Source: an archaeon (GTDB taxonomy: Archaea; Thermoproteota; Nitrososphaeria; Nitrososphaerales; Gagatemarchaeaceae). From it: a stretch of DNA of 64,000 nucleotides. Positions 43,824 through 52,674 of the stretch are shown here, piece by piece. The translations under genes were made by a program, and so were the position numbers. Numbering within the stretch: the stretch's first letter is position 1; every line of letters begins with the position of its first letter. A model generated the notes under the pieces. That model was not told the DNA's origin. It did not search any database and saw only the letters and a program-made list of their open reading frames with translations. The stretch covers positions 34,139-98,138 of the forward strand of contig JAJYYP010000002.1 of assembly GCA_021800855.1 (NCBI GenBank). The letters run 5' to 3'.

Positions 43824-45368
43824 TCACCCATCGCTGGCACGGACCTCCTTTGCGAGGACCTCCGCCAGCGAGTCGAAGTACGACCTCGTCCCCTGCGGCA
43901 TCGAGTCTCTGTTCTTCCTGATCGCGTCCACTATGTATGGGACCGCACTCTTCGAGACCTTGAACTCTCCCACCTTGCCGCCACCCACGCTCAGCCTGGG
44001 GATGCTGACCTTGCCCTTGACGTCGGGAGGGGCCGCCTCCTTGGCGTCCTCTTCGACCTTCTCCGCCCACTTCTCCAACTGCCCCTGCTCGAGCCCGTCC
44101 ACCATCTGGCTCAGCTCCTTAACCAGGGGCGCGATGGTCGCGAGCGACCCGAGGTCGAGCCCGTCTGTATCTCCGGAGAAGAGCTTCGCCCCTCCGGCCG
44201 CGACCACGTTGGTCCCAATGATCACCAGCGCGGCTATGGGGAGTATCTGGCTCGCTCCAACGACTCCGTCGGCCACCAGAGTCGTGGCCAGCAGCGCCGG
44301 CGTGAGCCCCTGGGCCATCATCGTCTCTATCAGCCTTCTGTTCTTGGACGACTTCCTCCAATCTACGGCCTCCGTGCTCAGCACCCGTGCGCCCACCAGG
44401 ACTCCCATTACTGCCAGCGACTCGATGTAGAGTTGAGGGGTCGTCAGCGTGTCGAGGGGGAGAGAGAACCCGAGGAAGAAGAGGAAGAAGGTCCTCAAGA
44501 AGAAGGAGATCTCCGTCTGGAACGCCGAGATGTAGTTCAAGGAGACCGCCGGCATGACAACCCCGAGGCCCAACGAGGCAGGGAGGTCAGACAGGTTCTT
44601 CATCACCAGGCCGATCGCCAGGACAGTGATTACACCGCTACCGCTTATGTCTCCGATCAGCACGTATGCCAGGAGGACATACCCCACGGTGGCTGCGTAG
44701 AAGTAGTCTGACTGCCCGACCGCCCTAGCTACCCTGACCCACGCGAGCCCTAGGATGACCCCCCCTACCAGGCCGATGGAGAGCTGCTGGAAGAAGCTTG
44801 AAGAGATGACTGAGAGTCCGCTGAGGTCCAGCGGGGCGTTCTCGTTGTAGCCGTTCAGCAGGACGGTGAACAGGATTATCAGCACGAGCGAATCGTACAC
44901 CGACTCCAGCGAGAGGTTCGAGACAAGCCCCTGCTGCGAAATCCTGCTCCCCATATAGGGGACTATGATCATCGAGATCTCCCCGCCTATTATGGAGCCG
45001 AGGAACAGGGCCTGGTACAGGTTCCAGTGAAGGACGGCGGTGAAGACGAAGGTTGTCACGAGTATGGAGAGGAGCATGTAGACGCTCGAGCGGACAATCG
45101 CCGACCTCCCTTCAGAAGCTACCTCCCGGACCTTCAGACTCATGCCTATGTCGAAGACCACCATCGCGAGTGTGACCTGGGACAAGAGCGGGAGCATTGC
45201 GTTGACGGTGGACGATGGGAGGACTGCGAACCAGCGGGTCGCTATCCCGGCGGCTATCAGGAAGAGCGTCTGGGGTATTCCTTTCCTCTTGAGCAGTAGG
45301 TTCCCTACGAACCCGATGAATATGATGGAAGAGAGCACCAGCAGGAACGTCTCAGGGGAAAGGGCCAA
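43824..45368 (-). CDS. Cation/proton antiporter, CPA-like, without CBS domains
   Basis: The 514-residue protein has about thirteen hydrophobic helices, with LLKRKGIPQTLFLIAAGIATR early and MVVFDIGMSLKVREVASEGR, LESVYDSLVLIILFTVL in the core, as in NhaP/Kef-type antiporters. The C-terminal about 100 residues are hydrophilic and acidic/basic (KELSQMVDGLEQGQLEKWAE and onward) and may be regulatory. It is transcribed with the CBS-bearing antiporter, 72 bases upstream of it. The pair suggests control of ion balance or pH. Confidence 0.85.
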   Translation of the reverse strand: MALSPETFLLVLSSIIFIGFVGNLLLKRKGIPQTLFLIAAGIATRWFAVLPSSTVNAMLPLLSQVTLAMVVFDIGMSLKVREVASEGRSAIVRSSVYMLLSILVTTFVFTAVLHWNLYQALFLGSIIGGEISMIIVPYMGSRISQQGLVSNLSLESVYDSLVLIILFTVLLNGYNENAPLDLSGLSVISSSFFQQLSIGLVGGVILGLAWVRVARAVGQSDYFYAATVGYVLLAYVLIGDISGSGVITVLAIGLVMKNLSDLPASLGLGVVMPAVSLNYISAFQTEISFFLRTFFLFFLGFSLPLDTLTTPQLYIESLAVMGVLVGARVLSTEAVDWRKSSKNRRLIETMMAQGLTPALLATTLVADGVVGASQILPIAALVIIGTNVVAAGGAKLFSGDTDGLDLGSLATIAPLVKELSQMVDGLEQGQLEKWAEKVEEDAKEAAPPDVKGKVSIPRLSVGGGKVGEFKVSKSAVPYIVDAIRKNRDSMPQGTRSYFDSLAEVLAKEVRASDG

Positions 45369-45570
45369 CAGCGGTCAACTCCAAGGTCCACACTGCCGCC
45401 TTACGAGCATCCACGGCGTGCCCGGCCTACCTCGCGACGTCAAACTCCCAGAGCAGCGAATGGTAGGTATTTGAGCGCAGGCATCCCGCCCTGGGGCCTC
45501 CTAAGAGACTCTAGGCACAAGCTCTGGAGTCCTCGCCTGCACTTCATGCCGCTGGACATCTTCGGATAAG

Positions 45571-45604
45571 CTCAAATACCCTCGATATCGGTGTTCCGAT
45601 ATCG
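45571..45604 (+). promoter_or_regulatory. TATA box and dyad operator for the PadR-ABC operon
   Basis: A/T patch CTCAAATACC (45571-45580) is followed by CGATATCGG-TGTT-CCGATATCG (45583-45604), a perfect 9-bp inverted repeat with a four-base centre. It covers the expected transcript start of the gene at 45617, the classic place for an autorepressor. Sequence and dyad size fit a PadR-type dimer. Confidence 0.6.
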
Positions 45605-45616
45605 GAACGGATTAGT

Positions 45617-46054
45617 ATGTTCAACTTCGACTGGGCAAAGCGCACCCACAAGGGACTGCGCCGCTGGATCCTCTACATCGTGCGAGACAACCCGAAGTCT
45701 GGCGCCGAGATTATGGACGTGATGGAGGCGAACCTCCAGGGGTGGTGGAGGCCATCCCCAGGCTCGGTCTACCCCCTCCTGAAGCGGATGGTGGAGGAGG
45801 GGGTACTCAGCCGTTCGGCTGACGACAAATATTCTCTGACCCAGAGCGGACGGGAGGAGGTAGACCACCCCTGGCCGCTTTCGGAGCACCTAGGACAGGC
45901 GCCGAGGTCCGTTGAAGGCGCCGTCGAGGTCATCGCCAGTTACACGTCGTATCTCGAAGACCTTTCCAGGTCCAATGACCCAAAGCTCGCGGACGCGAGC
46001 AAGGAGATAAGGGAGATCGCCGCCCGACTTTCAAAGCTAGGAGAGAGGGCATGA
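45617..46054 (+). CDS. PadR-family transcriptional regulator
   Basis: The 145-residue protein has the PadR winged helix (RRWILYIVRDNPKSGAEIMDVM, WRPSPGSVYPLLKRMVEEGV, DDKYSLTQSGRE) and a C-terminal helical dimerisation region (VEGAVEVIASYTSYLEDLS). PadR proteins usually repress an adjacent efflux system and respond to a toxic ligand. The two genes directly downstream are an ABC-2 type exporter, and the ABC ATPase start overlaps the stop by four bases. The dyad over the promoter is the likely operator. Confidence 0.92.
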   Translation: MFNFDWAKRTHKGLRRWILYIVRDNPKSGAEIMDVMEANLQGWWRPSPGSVYPLLKRMVEEGVLSRSADDKYSLTQSGREEVDHPWPLSEHLGQAPRSVEGAVEVIASYTSYLEDLSRSNDPKLADASKEIREIAARLSKLGERA

Positions 46055-47055
46055 GTCAACAGCCGCTGGTCAAGGTGGAGGGGCTGTCGAAGAACTTCGG
46101 ACCCCTGAAGGCTGTAGACGGGGTCTCTTTTGAAATCAAGGAAGGGGAGATCTTCGGGTTTCTCGGACCCAACGGCGCAGGAAAGACCACGACCATAAGC
46201 ATGCTCACTACGCTTCTGAAACCCTCGGGCGGGAGGGCTGAAATAGCCGGGCTGGACATACACAGGCACCCTAACGAGGTCAGGAGGGTCGTCGGGGTGG
46301 TACCGCAGGAGTACACCGCGGACGAGGACCTGACGGGGCTGCAGAACATACTGCTCTGCGCCGACCTCTACGGCATACCGAGGAGCAACTCCAAGCCGCA
46401 CGCCGTGGAGCTCCTGAAGCTCGTAGAACTCCAGGACGCGGCGGACAGGAAGGTCAGCACCTATTCCGGAGGGATGAGGCGGAGGTTGGAGCTAGCCAGC
46501 GGGCTGATCAACTACCCTCGGCTGCTCTTCCTGGACGAGCCGACGCTGGGGCTGGACGTCCAGACGCGGACGGCCGTCTGGAGCTACATCAGGATGCTGA
46601 AGGAAGAGTACAAGATGACGCTCTTCCTTACCACCCACTACCTGGAGGAAGCTGATTCCCTCTGCGACAGGATAGCGATCGTGGACCACGGCCACATAGT
46701 GAAGATAGGCTCCCCGGACGAGCTGAAGGCAAGCATAGGCGGGGACATCATAGTCGTGGGGGTGGCGGAGGCAGAGCCCGACATCTCCGAGGACATCAAG
46801 AAGATACCGCTGGTGAGGGAGGTGAAAAAGTCAGGGCGGGAGTACAGGATAAAATCGGAGGTGGGAGAAGAGTCCTCGATCAAGGTGATCGACCTTGTGA
46901 GGTCGAAGGGGCTCCACGTGACGAGGATAGCGCTGACCAAGCCGAGCCTCGACGAAGCTTATCTGGAGTTCACCGGGCGGAGCATCAGAGAGGAGGAGGC
47001 AGGGAAGATGGAAGCCTTCAAGCAGAGGGTGACTATGATGCGGGCGAGGCGCTAG
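46051..47055 (+). CDS. ABC-2 type exporter ATPase, DrrA/CcmA-like
   Basis: The 334-residue ATPase has Walker A GPNGAGKTT, Q-loop VVPQEY, signature YSGGMRRR, Walker B LLFLDEPTLGLD and switch His TTHYLEE. The C-terminal domain (after about residue 230) is the DrrA-like regulatory extension. With the permease at 47059 it should pump out drugs or lipids. The gene is controlled with padR in one operon. Confidence 0.93.
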   Translation: MSQQPLVKVEGLSKNFGPLKAVDGVSFEIKEGEIFGFLGPNGAGKTTTISMLTTLLKPSGGRAEIAGLDIHRHPNEVRRVVGVVPQEYTADEDLTGLQNILLCADLYGIPRSNSKPHAVELLKLVELQDAADRKVSTYSGGMRRRLELASGLINYPRLLFLDEPTLGLDVQTRTAVWSYIRMLKEEYKMTLFLTTHYLEEADSLCDRIAIVDHGHIVKIGSPDELKASIGGDIIVVGVAEAEPDISEDIKKIPLVREVKKSGREYRIKSEVGEESSIKVIDLVRSKGLHVTRIALTKPSLDEAYLEFTGRSIREEEAGKMEAFKQRVTMMRARR

Positions 47056-47058
47056 ACC

Positions 47059-48009
47059 ATGGCAGATGACATCCCGGCAAGGTCTACCGTGACTGTCCAG
47101 GAGCGGGCCGCCGAGGCTGAGAGCGAGAGGGAGGCGGAGAGGTCATTCAGGGCCGCCCCCAAACTGAACAAGAGCCCCCTCCACGGCCTCTGGGCCCTCA
47201 CCAACAGAGACCTGGTGAAGTGGTACAAGAACCCGATCCAGCTGATCATCTCGCTCGTCCAGCCCGTGGTCTGGCTGGGCCTCTTTGGCAAGGCCTTCAA
47301 CATCGGCGCCCTCTTCTCGAGCCAGCCGGGGGTCACCACGGCAGAGGTGAACGCAGTCAACCTCGCGACTTTCGGGACGACAAGCTACTTTTCGTACCTG
47401 GGGGCCGGGATGCTCGCGTTCATCATCCTCTTCACCGCTGCTTTCTCAGGGATGTCTGTCGTATGGGACAGGCGGTTCGGCTTCACCAACAAGGCGCTCA
47501 GCACCCCCGTCGGCCGCGGCGCCATAGTGACCAGCAAGATACTGCAGAGCGTCGTCCGCTCCCTGATACAGGCAGCCATCGTCCTGGCAATCGCAGTAAT
47601 ACTCGGGATGGACACCGCCAGCTTCACTGTCTTGTCTGTCGCAGGATCCTTCGTCATCCTCTTCCTGATGGCCTTCGGGCTGTCATCGCTCTTCGTGATG
47701 CTCGCGCTCAGGTCCAGCGACTGGCAGACCCAGATGGCCGTCATAAACCTCCTCAACCTCCCGCTCCTCTTCGCGAGCAATGCGATGCTCCCGGTCAAGA
47801 TAATGCCGGGGTGGCTGCAGTCGGTGATCAGATTCAACCCCGTCAGCTACGCCGTCGACGGGGTGAGGCAGATGCTCTTGGGCTCTGCTTCGGCCACAGG
47901 CTACGCGGTACTCGCCCCGCTGTGGGTCGACTTTAGCGTCCTGGTCGGGTTCGCCGCGCTCCTGGGGATACTAGGGATAGTCCTCTCCTGGAGACTCCTC
48001 TCCAGATAG
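47059..48009 (+). CDS. ABC-2 type transporter permease, DrrB-like
   Basis: The 316-residue protein has a hydrophilic N-terminal tail of about 45 residues (AEAESEREAERSFRAAP) and six membrane helices of the ABC-2 fold. The signature loop reads ALSTPVGRGAIVTSKIL, and VDGVRQMLLG near the end is typical. It is the membrane half of the exporter whose ATPase is encoded three bases upstream. The stop is just before the converging aldolase gene. Confidence 0.9.
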   Translation: MADDIPARSTVTVQERAAEAESEREAERSFRAAPKLNKSPLHGLWALTNRDLVKWYKNPIQLIISLVQPVVWLGLFGKAFNIGALFSSQPGVTTAEVNAVNLATFGTTSYFSYLGAGMLAFIILFTAAFSGMSVVWDRRFGFTNKALSTPVGRGAIVTSKILQSVVRSLIQAAIVLAIAVILGMDTASFTVLSVAGSFVILFLMAFGLSSLFVMLALRSSDWQTQMAVINLLNLPLLFASNAMLPVKIMPGWLQSVIRFNPVSYAVDGVRQMLLGSASATGYAVLAPLWVDFSVLVGFAALLGILGIVLSWRLLSR

Positions 48010-48013
48010 AAGG

Positions 48014-48766
48014 TCACCGGCCGAAGATTACTTTCCTCAGCTTCTCGGCCATGCCCAGCGGGTCCTTGTTCTGCCAGACGTTCCTCCCGACCGCGAGGCC
48101 GGTCCCCCCAGCTTGGATGACCCCTTCCACTTGGCGAATGAAGTCGTCGTCGGTGGGCGCCTTCGGCCCGCCGCTCATGAAGACCCTGACCCCTGCCGCC
48201 GCCTTCACAGCCCATGAAAAGCTGGAGGGGTCTCCCGTGTACTTGATCTTGACCGCGTCAGCTCCAAGTTCCAGCCCGGCCCGGGCCGCATATGCGACCA
48301 TCTCTTTCGACGTATCGTTCTGGACCGCCCCTCCCCGAGGGTATACCCACGCGATGGCAGGTATCCCCTTCTCGTGCGCCTCTTCCTGTATCTTCCCGAA
48401 CTCTCTGAACATCCTCGGCTCGTGCTCGCTCCCAAGGTAGATGGTGTATCCGACCCCCTTCGCCCCGAGCGCCACCGCATGTTCCACGCTGCACACCTGT
48501 CGGGAGACGGGCTCCCCCTTGGGGAGGCTGGACTTCCCGTTGAGCTTGACTATCAGGGGGACTCTCCCGTCGTAGAACCTCTCGGCCACGCCCTTCTGGA
48601 ATACGACCCCGTTGAACCCGCCCTTGGCTGCGATGTCCATGATGTACGCTGGGTCTACGTTCTTCTCGTTGAAGTCGGACGAAGGCCCGTGCTCCAGCCC
48701 CTGATCGTAGGCGAGGAGCATGCTCTTCCCCTCCGTGAGGAACTTCTCCATCAGGTCGCGCTTCAT
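48014..48766 (-). CDS. fba: Fructose-bisphosphate aldolase class I, archaeal DhnA-type
   Basis: The 250-residue protein is a TIM-barrel aldolase cleaving or forming fructose-1,6-bisphosphate. Schiff-base lysine lies in LGADAVKIKYTG; the start of the barrel is LLAYDQGLEHGP, the phosphate-binding loops are FMSGGPKAP and GLAVGRNVWQ. A TATA element on the minus strand (GTTAAATAG, about 48788-48796) lies about 26 bases before the ATG, so the transcript is probably leaderless. FBPase is encoded divergently, pointing to gluconeogenesis. Confidence 0.93.
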   Translation of the reverse strand: MKRDLMEKFLTEGKSMLLAYDQGLEHGPSSDFNEKNVDPAYIMDIAAKGGFNGVVFQKGVAERFYDGRVPLIVKLNGKSSLPKGEPVSRQVCSVEHAVALGAKGVGYTIYLGSEHEPRMFREFGKIQEEAHEKGIPAIAWVYPRGGAVQNDTSKEMVAYAARAGLELGADAVKIKYTGDPSSFSWAVKAAAGVRVFMSGGPKAPTDDDFIRQVEGVIQAGGTGLAVGRNVWQNKDPLGMAEKLRKVIFGR

Positions 48767-48870
48767 GATCGAGAAGCCTCCCTCGGCCTATTTAACAGTC
48801 TCACCGTTCAACGGTCCTTCGGGGAGCCCGTCCATACGCCTAAAAGCACTCCCATGTTCAGCCGCGACGG

Positions 48871-49764
48871 ATGAGACTGGACGAGTTCCTGAGGCTCAAC
48901 GCCCCCGAAGACCTCGCCGCACTCACCACCGCCGTCGCGAGGTCGAGCGTGGATGTCTGGGGGAGCATCCCGTTCAAGGCCGGGCTCCTCAACGAGACCA
49001 ACCCATCCGGGGAGACCCAGAAGGCCATAGACGTCTACTCCAACGACCTGTTCGTCGAGGCGCTCACTGCCACTGGCCATGCCGCAGAGGTCGCCTCGGA
49101 GGAAATGGAGGAGCCGGCGGAGTCAAAGGGGAGGATTAGCGTCGCCATGGACCCACTCGACGGGAGCTCCAACGTGGAGACAAACAACCCCCTTGGGAGC
49201 ATCTTCGGCTTCTATTCCCAACGGCTCCCCGCCTCAGGGAGGCGCCTCGTCGGGGCCCTCTACGTAACCTATGGCGCGATGCTCACGCTCACGTTCTCCT
49301 TCGGCAAGGGGGTCCACCGGTTCGTCGCCCTCCGGGAAGGGGGAGGGATATCATTCCAGCTCAAAGGGGTGGAACTGAAGCTCCCGGAGAAACCCGAGGT
49401 CTACGGGTTCGGGGGCGCAAGGAAGGAGTGGGTCCCTGAGGTTGCCCACTTCTGGGACAGCCTGGACGACAGAGGGCTGAGGAACAGGTACTGCGGGACC
49501 TTCGTAGGGGACTACAACCAGGTCCTGGCCAGGGGCGGAATCTTCTCATATCCGGCGCTCGTCAAGAGACCGAAGGGGAAGCTCCGGGTGCTGTATGAGT
49601 GCGCGCCTGTGGCGTACATCAACGAGCAGGCCGGGGGGTACGCCAGCGACGGCAAGGGGGACGTGCTCGACATCGAGCCCGGAGGGCTGGCTGACACGTC
49701 GCCGCTCTATATCGGGAACTCGGCGCTGGTCCACGAAATCGAAGAACGCATCTCACGGTCCTAG
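48871..49764 (+). CDS. fbp: Fructose-1,6-bisphosphatase, class I type
   Basis: The 297-residue protein has the metal-binding motif AMDPLDGSSNVE, the FBPase substrate region FVGDYNQVLARGGIFSYP, and GKLRVLYECAPVAYINEQAG with catalytic Glu/Arg region near the C-terminus. It hydrolyses fructose-1,6-bisphosphate in gluconeogenesis. Many archaea use a bifunctional FBP aldolase/phosphatase instead, so a eukaryote/bacteria-like FBPase beside a class I aldolase is worth noting. Start ATG 48871; a CCTAAAAGC patch lies about 25 bases upstream. Confidence 0.93.
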   Translation: MRLDEFLRLNAPEDLAALTTAVARSSVDVWGSIPFKAGLLNETNPSGETQKAIDVYSNDLFVEALTATGHAAEVASEEMEEPAESKGRISVAMDPLDGSSNVETNNPLGSIFGFYSQRLPASGRRLVGALYVTYGAMLTLTFSFGKGVHRFVALREGGGISFQLKGVELKLPEKPEVYGFGGARKEWVPEVAHFWDSLDDRGLRNRYCGTFVGDYNQVLARGGIFSYPALVKRPKGKLRVLYECAPVAYINEQAGGYASDGKGDVLDIEPGGLADTSPLYIGNSALVHEIEERISRS

Positions 49765-49841
49765 TGACATATACGCGACCTGTTCCAAAAACGGGGAGGG
49801 GCGCCGCCGGCAGGGAGCCGGGGCGTCCAAAGGCACCTCGA

Positions 49842-51134
49842 CTAGGGGAAGACGCCCAGCGTCCTGACCGCCTCCGCCACCCTCCCGACGCCTACGATCA
49901 TCGCGCCGGCCCTCATGTCAACGTTGTGCTTCAGGCTGGCGGCGTGCACGTCGCGGAAGGCTGAGGTGATCTTCTTCTCCAGCATGGAGTTGACCTCGTC
50001 TTCAGTCCAGTAGTTCCTCTCGAGATTCTGGACCCACTCAAGGTAGCTGACTATCACCCCCCCTGAGTTCGCCAGGATGTCCGGGATCATGAAGACGCCG
50101 TTGGCATGCAGGACCTTGTCCGCCTCCGGAGTCGTCGGCCCGTTGGCGCATTCCGTGATTATCTTGGCCTTGACGCCCCTGGCGATGTCGGGGAGGATGG
50201 AGTTCTCGAGGGCCGCAGGGCTCAGGATGTCAACGTCCAACTGCAGGAGCTCCTTGTCAGAAATCTCCTGGCTCCCGGGGAACCCGACGACCGAGCCCGT
50301 CTTCTCCTTGTGGCCTATCAGCTTGGCGGCGTCCATCCCTCCCTTGCTCATGATCGCGCCCTTTGAGTCGCTGGCACCCTTCAGCTTGGGGCCGTAGGCC
50401 TGGAGGATCTCGGCGAAGTTCGCCCCCGCGTTGCCGAACCCCTGCACTGCGAAGGTGGCCTTCTTCAGGTCGACCTTGTTCACCTTGGCCGCTTCGACCG
50501 TGGTATAGACGGCTCCGCGCCCGGTAGCCTTGTCTCTCCCGAGAGAACCCCCGAGCGAGATTGGTTTTCCTGTGATGACCGCGGGGGACATAACCCCTAC
50601 GATGGTGTTGTAGGTGTCGAGGATCCAAGCCATAGTCTGAGCGTTGGTATAGACGTCGGGGGCCGGTATGTCCTTGTAAGGTCCGATGATGGGCGTTATC
50701 GACGACGCGAAGCGGCGGGTCATCCGCTCGTTCTCCCCGGCCGACATGTGCTTGGGGTCGCATATGATCCCCCCCTTGGCGCCGCCGTAGGGTATGTTGG
50801 CTACGCTCGTCTTCCATGTCATCCACGCTGCAAGTGCCTTGACCTCGTCCAGGGTGACGCCGGGGTGGTATCTGATCCCCCCTTTGAATGGACCGCGGGC
50901 GTCGTTGTACTGTACCCTGTATCCTGTGAACACCTTCGTGCTCCCGTCGTCCATCTTTACGGGGAGGGAGACCGTAAGCTGTCTCTTGGGGTGGGCAAGG
51001 ATCTGATGGATCCCTTCGTCCAGCTTGAGGTGCTCGGCAGCTATCCTCAGCTGCTCGAGGGCGTTCTCAAACGGGTTCGGTTTAACCTGTTGCTGTGTCT
51101 GCTGCAACTGTCTCACTTCGTACTTTTGGGCCAT
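49842..51134 (-). CDS. gdhA: Glutamate dehydrogenase
   Basis: The 430-residue enzyme interconverts glutamate and 2-oxoglutarate plus ammonia with NAD(P). Substrate site GPFKGGIRYHP and catalytic Lys in NIPYGGAKGGI are present, the dinucleotide loop is VQGFGNAGANFA, and SCANGPT-like ECANGPTTPEAD follows. Length fits hexameric archaeal GDHs. The N-terminal 18 residues are Gln-rich (LQQTQQQVKP). A TATA-like GTTATATAG on the minus strand, 26 bases before the ATG, fits a leaderless message. Neighbouring tpiA is encoded upstream on the same strand. Confidence 0.95.
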   Translation of the reverse strand: MAQKYEVRQLQQTQQQVKPNPFENALEQLRIAAEHLKLDEGIHQILAHPKRQLTVSLPVKMDDGSTKVFTGYRVQYNDARGPFKGGIRYHPGVTLDEVKALAAWMTWKTSVANIPYGGAKGGIICDPKHMSAGENERMTRRFASSITPIIGPYKDIPAPDVYTNAQTMAWILDTYNTIVGVMSPAVITGKPISLGGSLGRDKATGRGAVYTTVEAAKVNKVDLKKATFAVQGFGNAGANFAEILQAYGPKLKGASDSKGAIMSKGGMDAAKLIGHKEKTGSVVGFPGSQEISDKELLQLDVDILSPAALENSILPDIARGVKAKIITECANGPTTPEADKVLHANGVFMIPDILANSGGVIVSYLEWVQNLERNYWTEDEVNSMLEKKITSAFRDVHAASLKHNVDMRAGAMIVGVGRVAEAVRTLGVFP

Positions 51135-51179
51135 AAACCGGCTCCTTTTAACATTCTATATAACAGGGGCCTACGTTTC

Positions 51180-51845
51180 TCACCGGAGGGAACGAGCCAG
51201 CTCGCGGACTTTGGACCCCCAGTCCCTCGCCTTCACTACGCTGCTGGCCACAAGCACACCGTCCACGCCGAGGCTCACGGCCCTTTCAACGTCTTCGCCT
51301 GTGACTATCCCAGCGCCGCAGAGTATCCCGCCCTTGAACCCCGACCTGCGGACTGCCTTCACAGTCTCCTCCACGAGCTCCGGCCTGGCCCGGGAGACGG
51401 CGACCCCACTCCCTATGAGCTCCGGCGGCTCGATGGCGACGAACTCCGGTCCTAGAAGCGCCAGTTCTGCCGCCTCCACGCTCGTCTGTGCGCACAGGCA
51501 GACCTCGAGGCCGGCCTCCGCAAGCCTCGGGACGAGCTTCGCCAGCACTCCACGCGGGACGCGGGCCTCGCTATGGTTGAGCAGCGTCCCTGACGCCCCC
51601 GCGGCCATCACAGCCGCTGGGACCACGGCCCCCGTGGTCTTCTCCCCTTCCTCCCATCCGACGGACTGGCTGTATACCTTCGCGCCGGACTCGGATGCGA
51701 CCAGAGAGAGCGTAGGCGTAGGAGGGGCGACGACCCCTGCGACACCCAGCTCGTCCGAGGCCATCTTGACGGCCCTGGCGAGCCTCACCGCTCCGGCGCC
51801 AAGGACCTCGGGATAGTTCTTGCAGTTGACTATGATGGTCCCCAA
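51180..51845 (-). CDS. tpiA: Triosephosphate isomerase, short archaeal form
   Basis: The 221-residue protein lacks segments of bacterial TIM, as archaeal enzymes do. Active-site residues are visible: Asn/Lys in VNCKNYPE near the start, His in LLNHSEAR and Glu in VAIEPPELIGSG, plus the phosphate loop VLVASSVVKA. It interconverts dihydroxyacetone phosphate and glyceraldehyde-3-phosphate. Encoded just upstream of gdhA but with its own promoter space. Together with aldolase and FBPase at 48-50 kb it forms a compact gluconeogenic neighbourhood. Confidence 0.93.
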   Translation of the reverse strand: MGTIIVNCKNYPEVLGAGAVRLARAVKMASDELGVAGVVAPPTPTLSLVASESGAKVYSQSVGWEEGEKTTGAVVPAAVMAAGASGTLLNHSEARVPRGVLAKLVPRLAEAGLEVCLCAQTSVEAAELALLGPEFVAIEPPELIGSGVAVSRARPELVEETVKAVRRSGFKGGILCGAGIVTGEDVERAVSLGVDGVLVASSVVKARDWGSKVRELARSLR

Positions 51846-51923
51846 GCCGGTCCTAGCTAGAGCCTCCGCTAGGTGTCTAAAAGGATGGCGTGGAGGAGTC
51901 GCTCCGGCACAGGAAGGTTCTCG

Positions 51924-52016
51924 CTAGAAGCCTTCGTCGTCCGAGTCCTCTTCCCAGCCGTCTTCGTCCAAGTCGTCGTCCAGGTCCTCGTCGAGCTCCT
52001 GGTCCTCTTCGGACAT
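51924..52016 (-). CDS. Very acidic 30-residue protein
   Basis: From the ATG at 52016 (minus strand), a 30-residue frame starts MSEEDQELDEDL and contains 19 Asp/Glu residues, one Trp and a C-terminal Phe. A TATA-like TTTAATAG on the minus strand (52042-52049) is about 27 bases upstream, so a leaderless message fits. The same A/T patch serves the divergent sua5 gene. Its composition is far from random for the region and a longer acidic relative occurs at 61301 with the same MSEED beginning. Could be a DNA mimic or RNA polymerase/ribosome-binding peptide; function is unknown. Confidence 0.5.
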   Translation of the reverse strand: MSEEDQELDEDLDDDLDEDGWEEDSDDEGF

Positions 52017-52038
52017 GTCGCCCCCGCGCTTTTAGTTC

Positions 52039-52050
52039 AACTATTAAATG
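52039..52050. promoter_or_regulatory. Bidirectional TATA region between the acidic peptide gene and sua5
   Basis: AACTATTAAATG gives a TATA-like element in both directions. It is 26 bases before the sua5 ATG (52071) and about 27 bases before the acidic-peptide ATG (52016), consistent with two leaderless transcripts. Confidence 0.55.
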
Positions 52051-52070
52051 TCGCGGTCGCCGGGGCAGCC

Positions 52071-52661
52071 ATGGTCGAGGTCCTGACGATGGACGGGAGG
52101 TCCATATCGAGGGCCGCGGAGACGGTGATCCGGGGGGGTCTGGTAGTCTACCCGACCGACACGGTCTACGGCCTCGGCTGCGACCCCTTCAACGAGGAGG
52201 CAGTCCGGCGGCTGTTCGCCTGTAAGGGGAGAGGTGCCAAGGCCGTCCCGGTCCTCTGCGGCTCCCGGGAGAAGGCGTCCGACCTGGTCGACTTGGGGCC
52301 CAAGGGGGAGGAGCTGGCCAGGCGCCACTGGCCAGGGGCTCTCACCATAGTCGCGCCACTGAAGATGAGGGTGCCAGACATGCTGAGCCAGGGGCCCACT
52401 CTCGGTGTCAGGGTCCCCAACCACCAACTCTGCCTCGAGCTTGTCGCCTCTTGCGGGGGGTGGCTGGCGGGGACGAGTGCCAACGTCTCGGGGGCGCCTT
52501 CTGCAAGGGGCGCTGGGGAAGCCCTGAGGCAGCTTGGGGACACGGTAGACATTATCTTGGATGGGGGGCCCTCTGCAGGGACCGGCTCGACCGTCGTCAG
52601 CGTGGTAGGCGGAGCGGTCACAATCTTAAGAACCGGTCAAATCGGGGTCGAAACGAGCTGA
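52071..52661 (+). CDS. Threonylcarbamoyl-AMP synthase (Sua5/YrdC)
   Basis: The 196-residue protein makes threonylcarbamoyl-AMP from threonine, bicarbonate and ATP, the first step of tRNA t6A synthesis. The YrdC core is clear: VVYPTDTVYGLGCDPFNEEA, CKGRGAKAVPVL, HWPGALTIVAPL, GVRVPNHQLC and GTSANVSGAPS. The C-terminal Sua5 extension is absent, so it is a short YrdC-like form. The ATG at 52071, not the upstream open frame from 51873, fits the TATA spacing. The KEOPS subunit Cgi121, which acts later in the same pathway, is encoded nearby on the other strand. Confidence 0.93.
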   Translation: MVEVLTMDGRSISRAAETVIRGGLVVYPTDTVYGLGCDPFNEEAVRRLFACKGRGAKAVPVLCGSREKASDLVDLGPKGEELARRHWPGALTIVAPLKMRVPDMLSQGPTLGVRVPNHQLCLELVASCGGWLAGTSANVSGAPSARGAGEALRQLGDTVDIILDGGPSAGTGSTVVSVVGGAVTILRTGQIGVETS

Positions 52662-52674
52662 GAGAAGGACGAAC

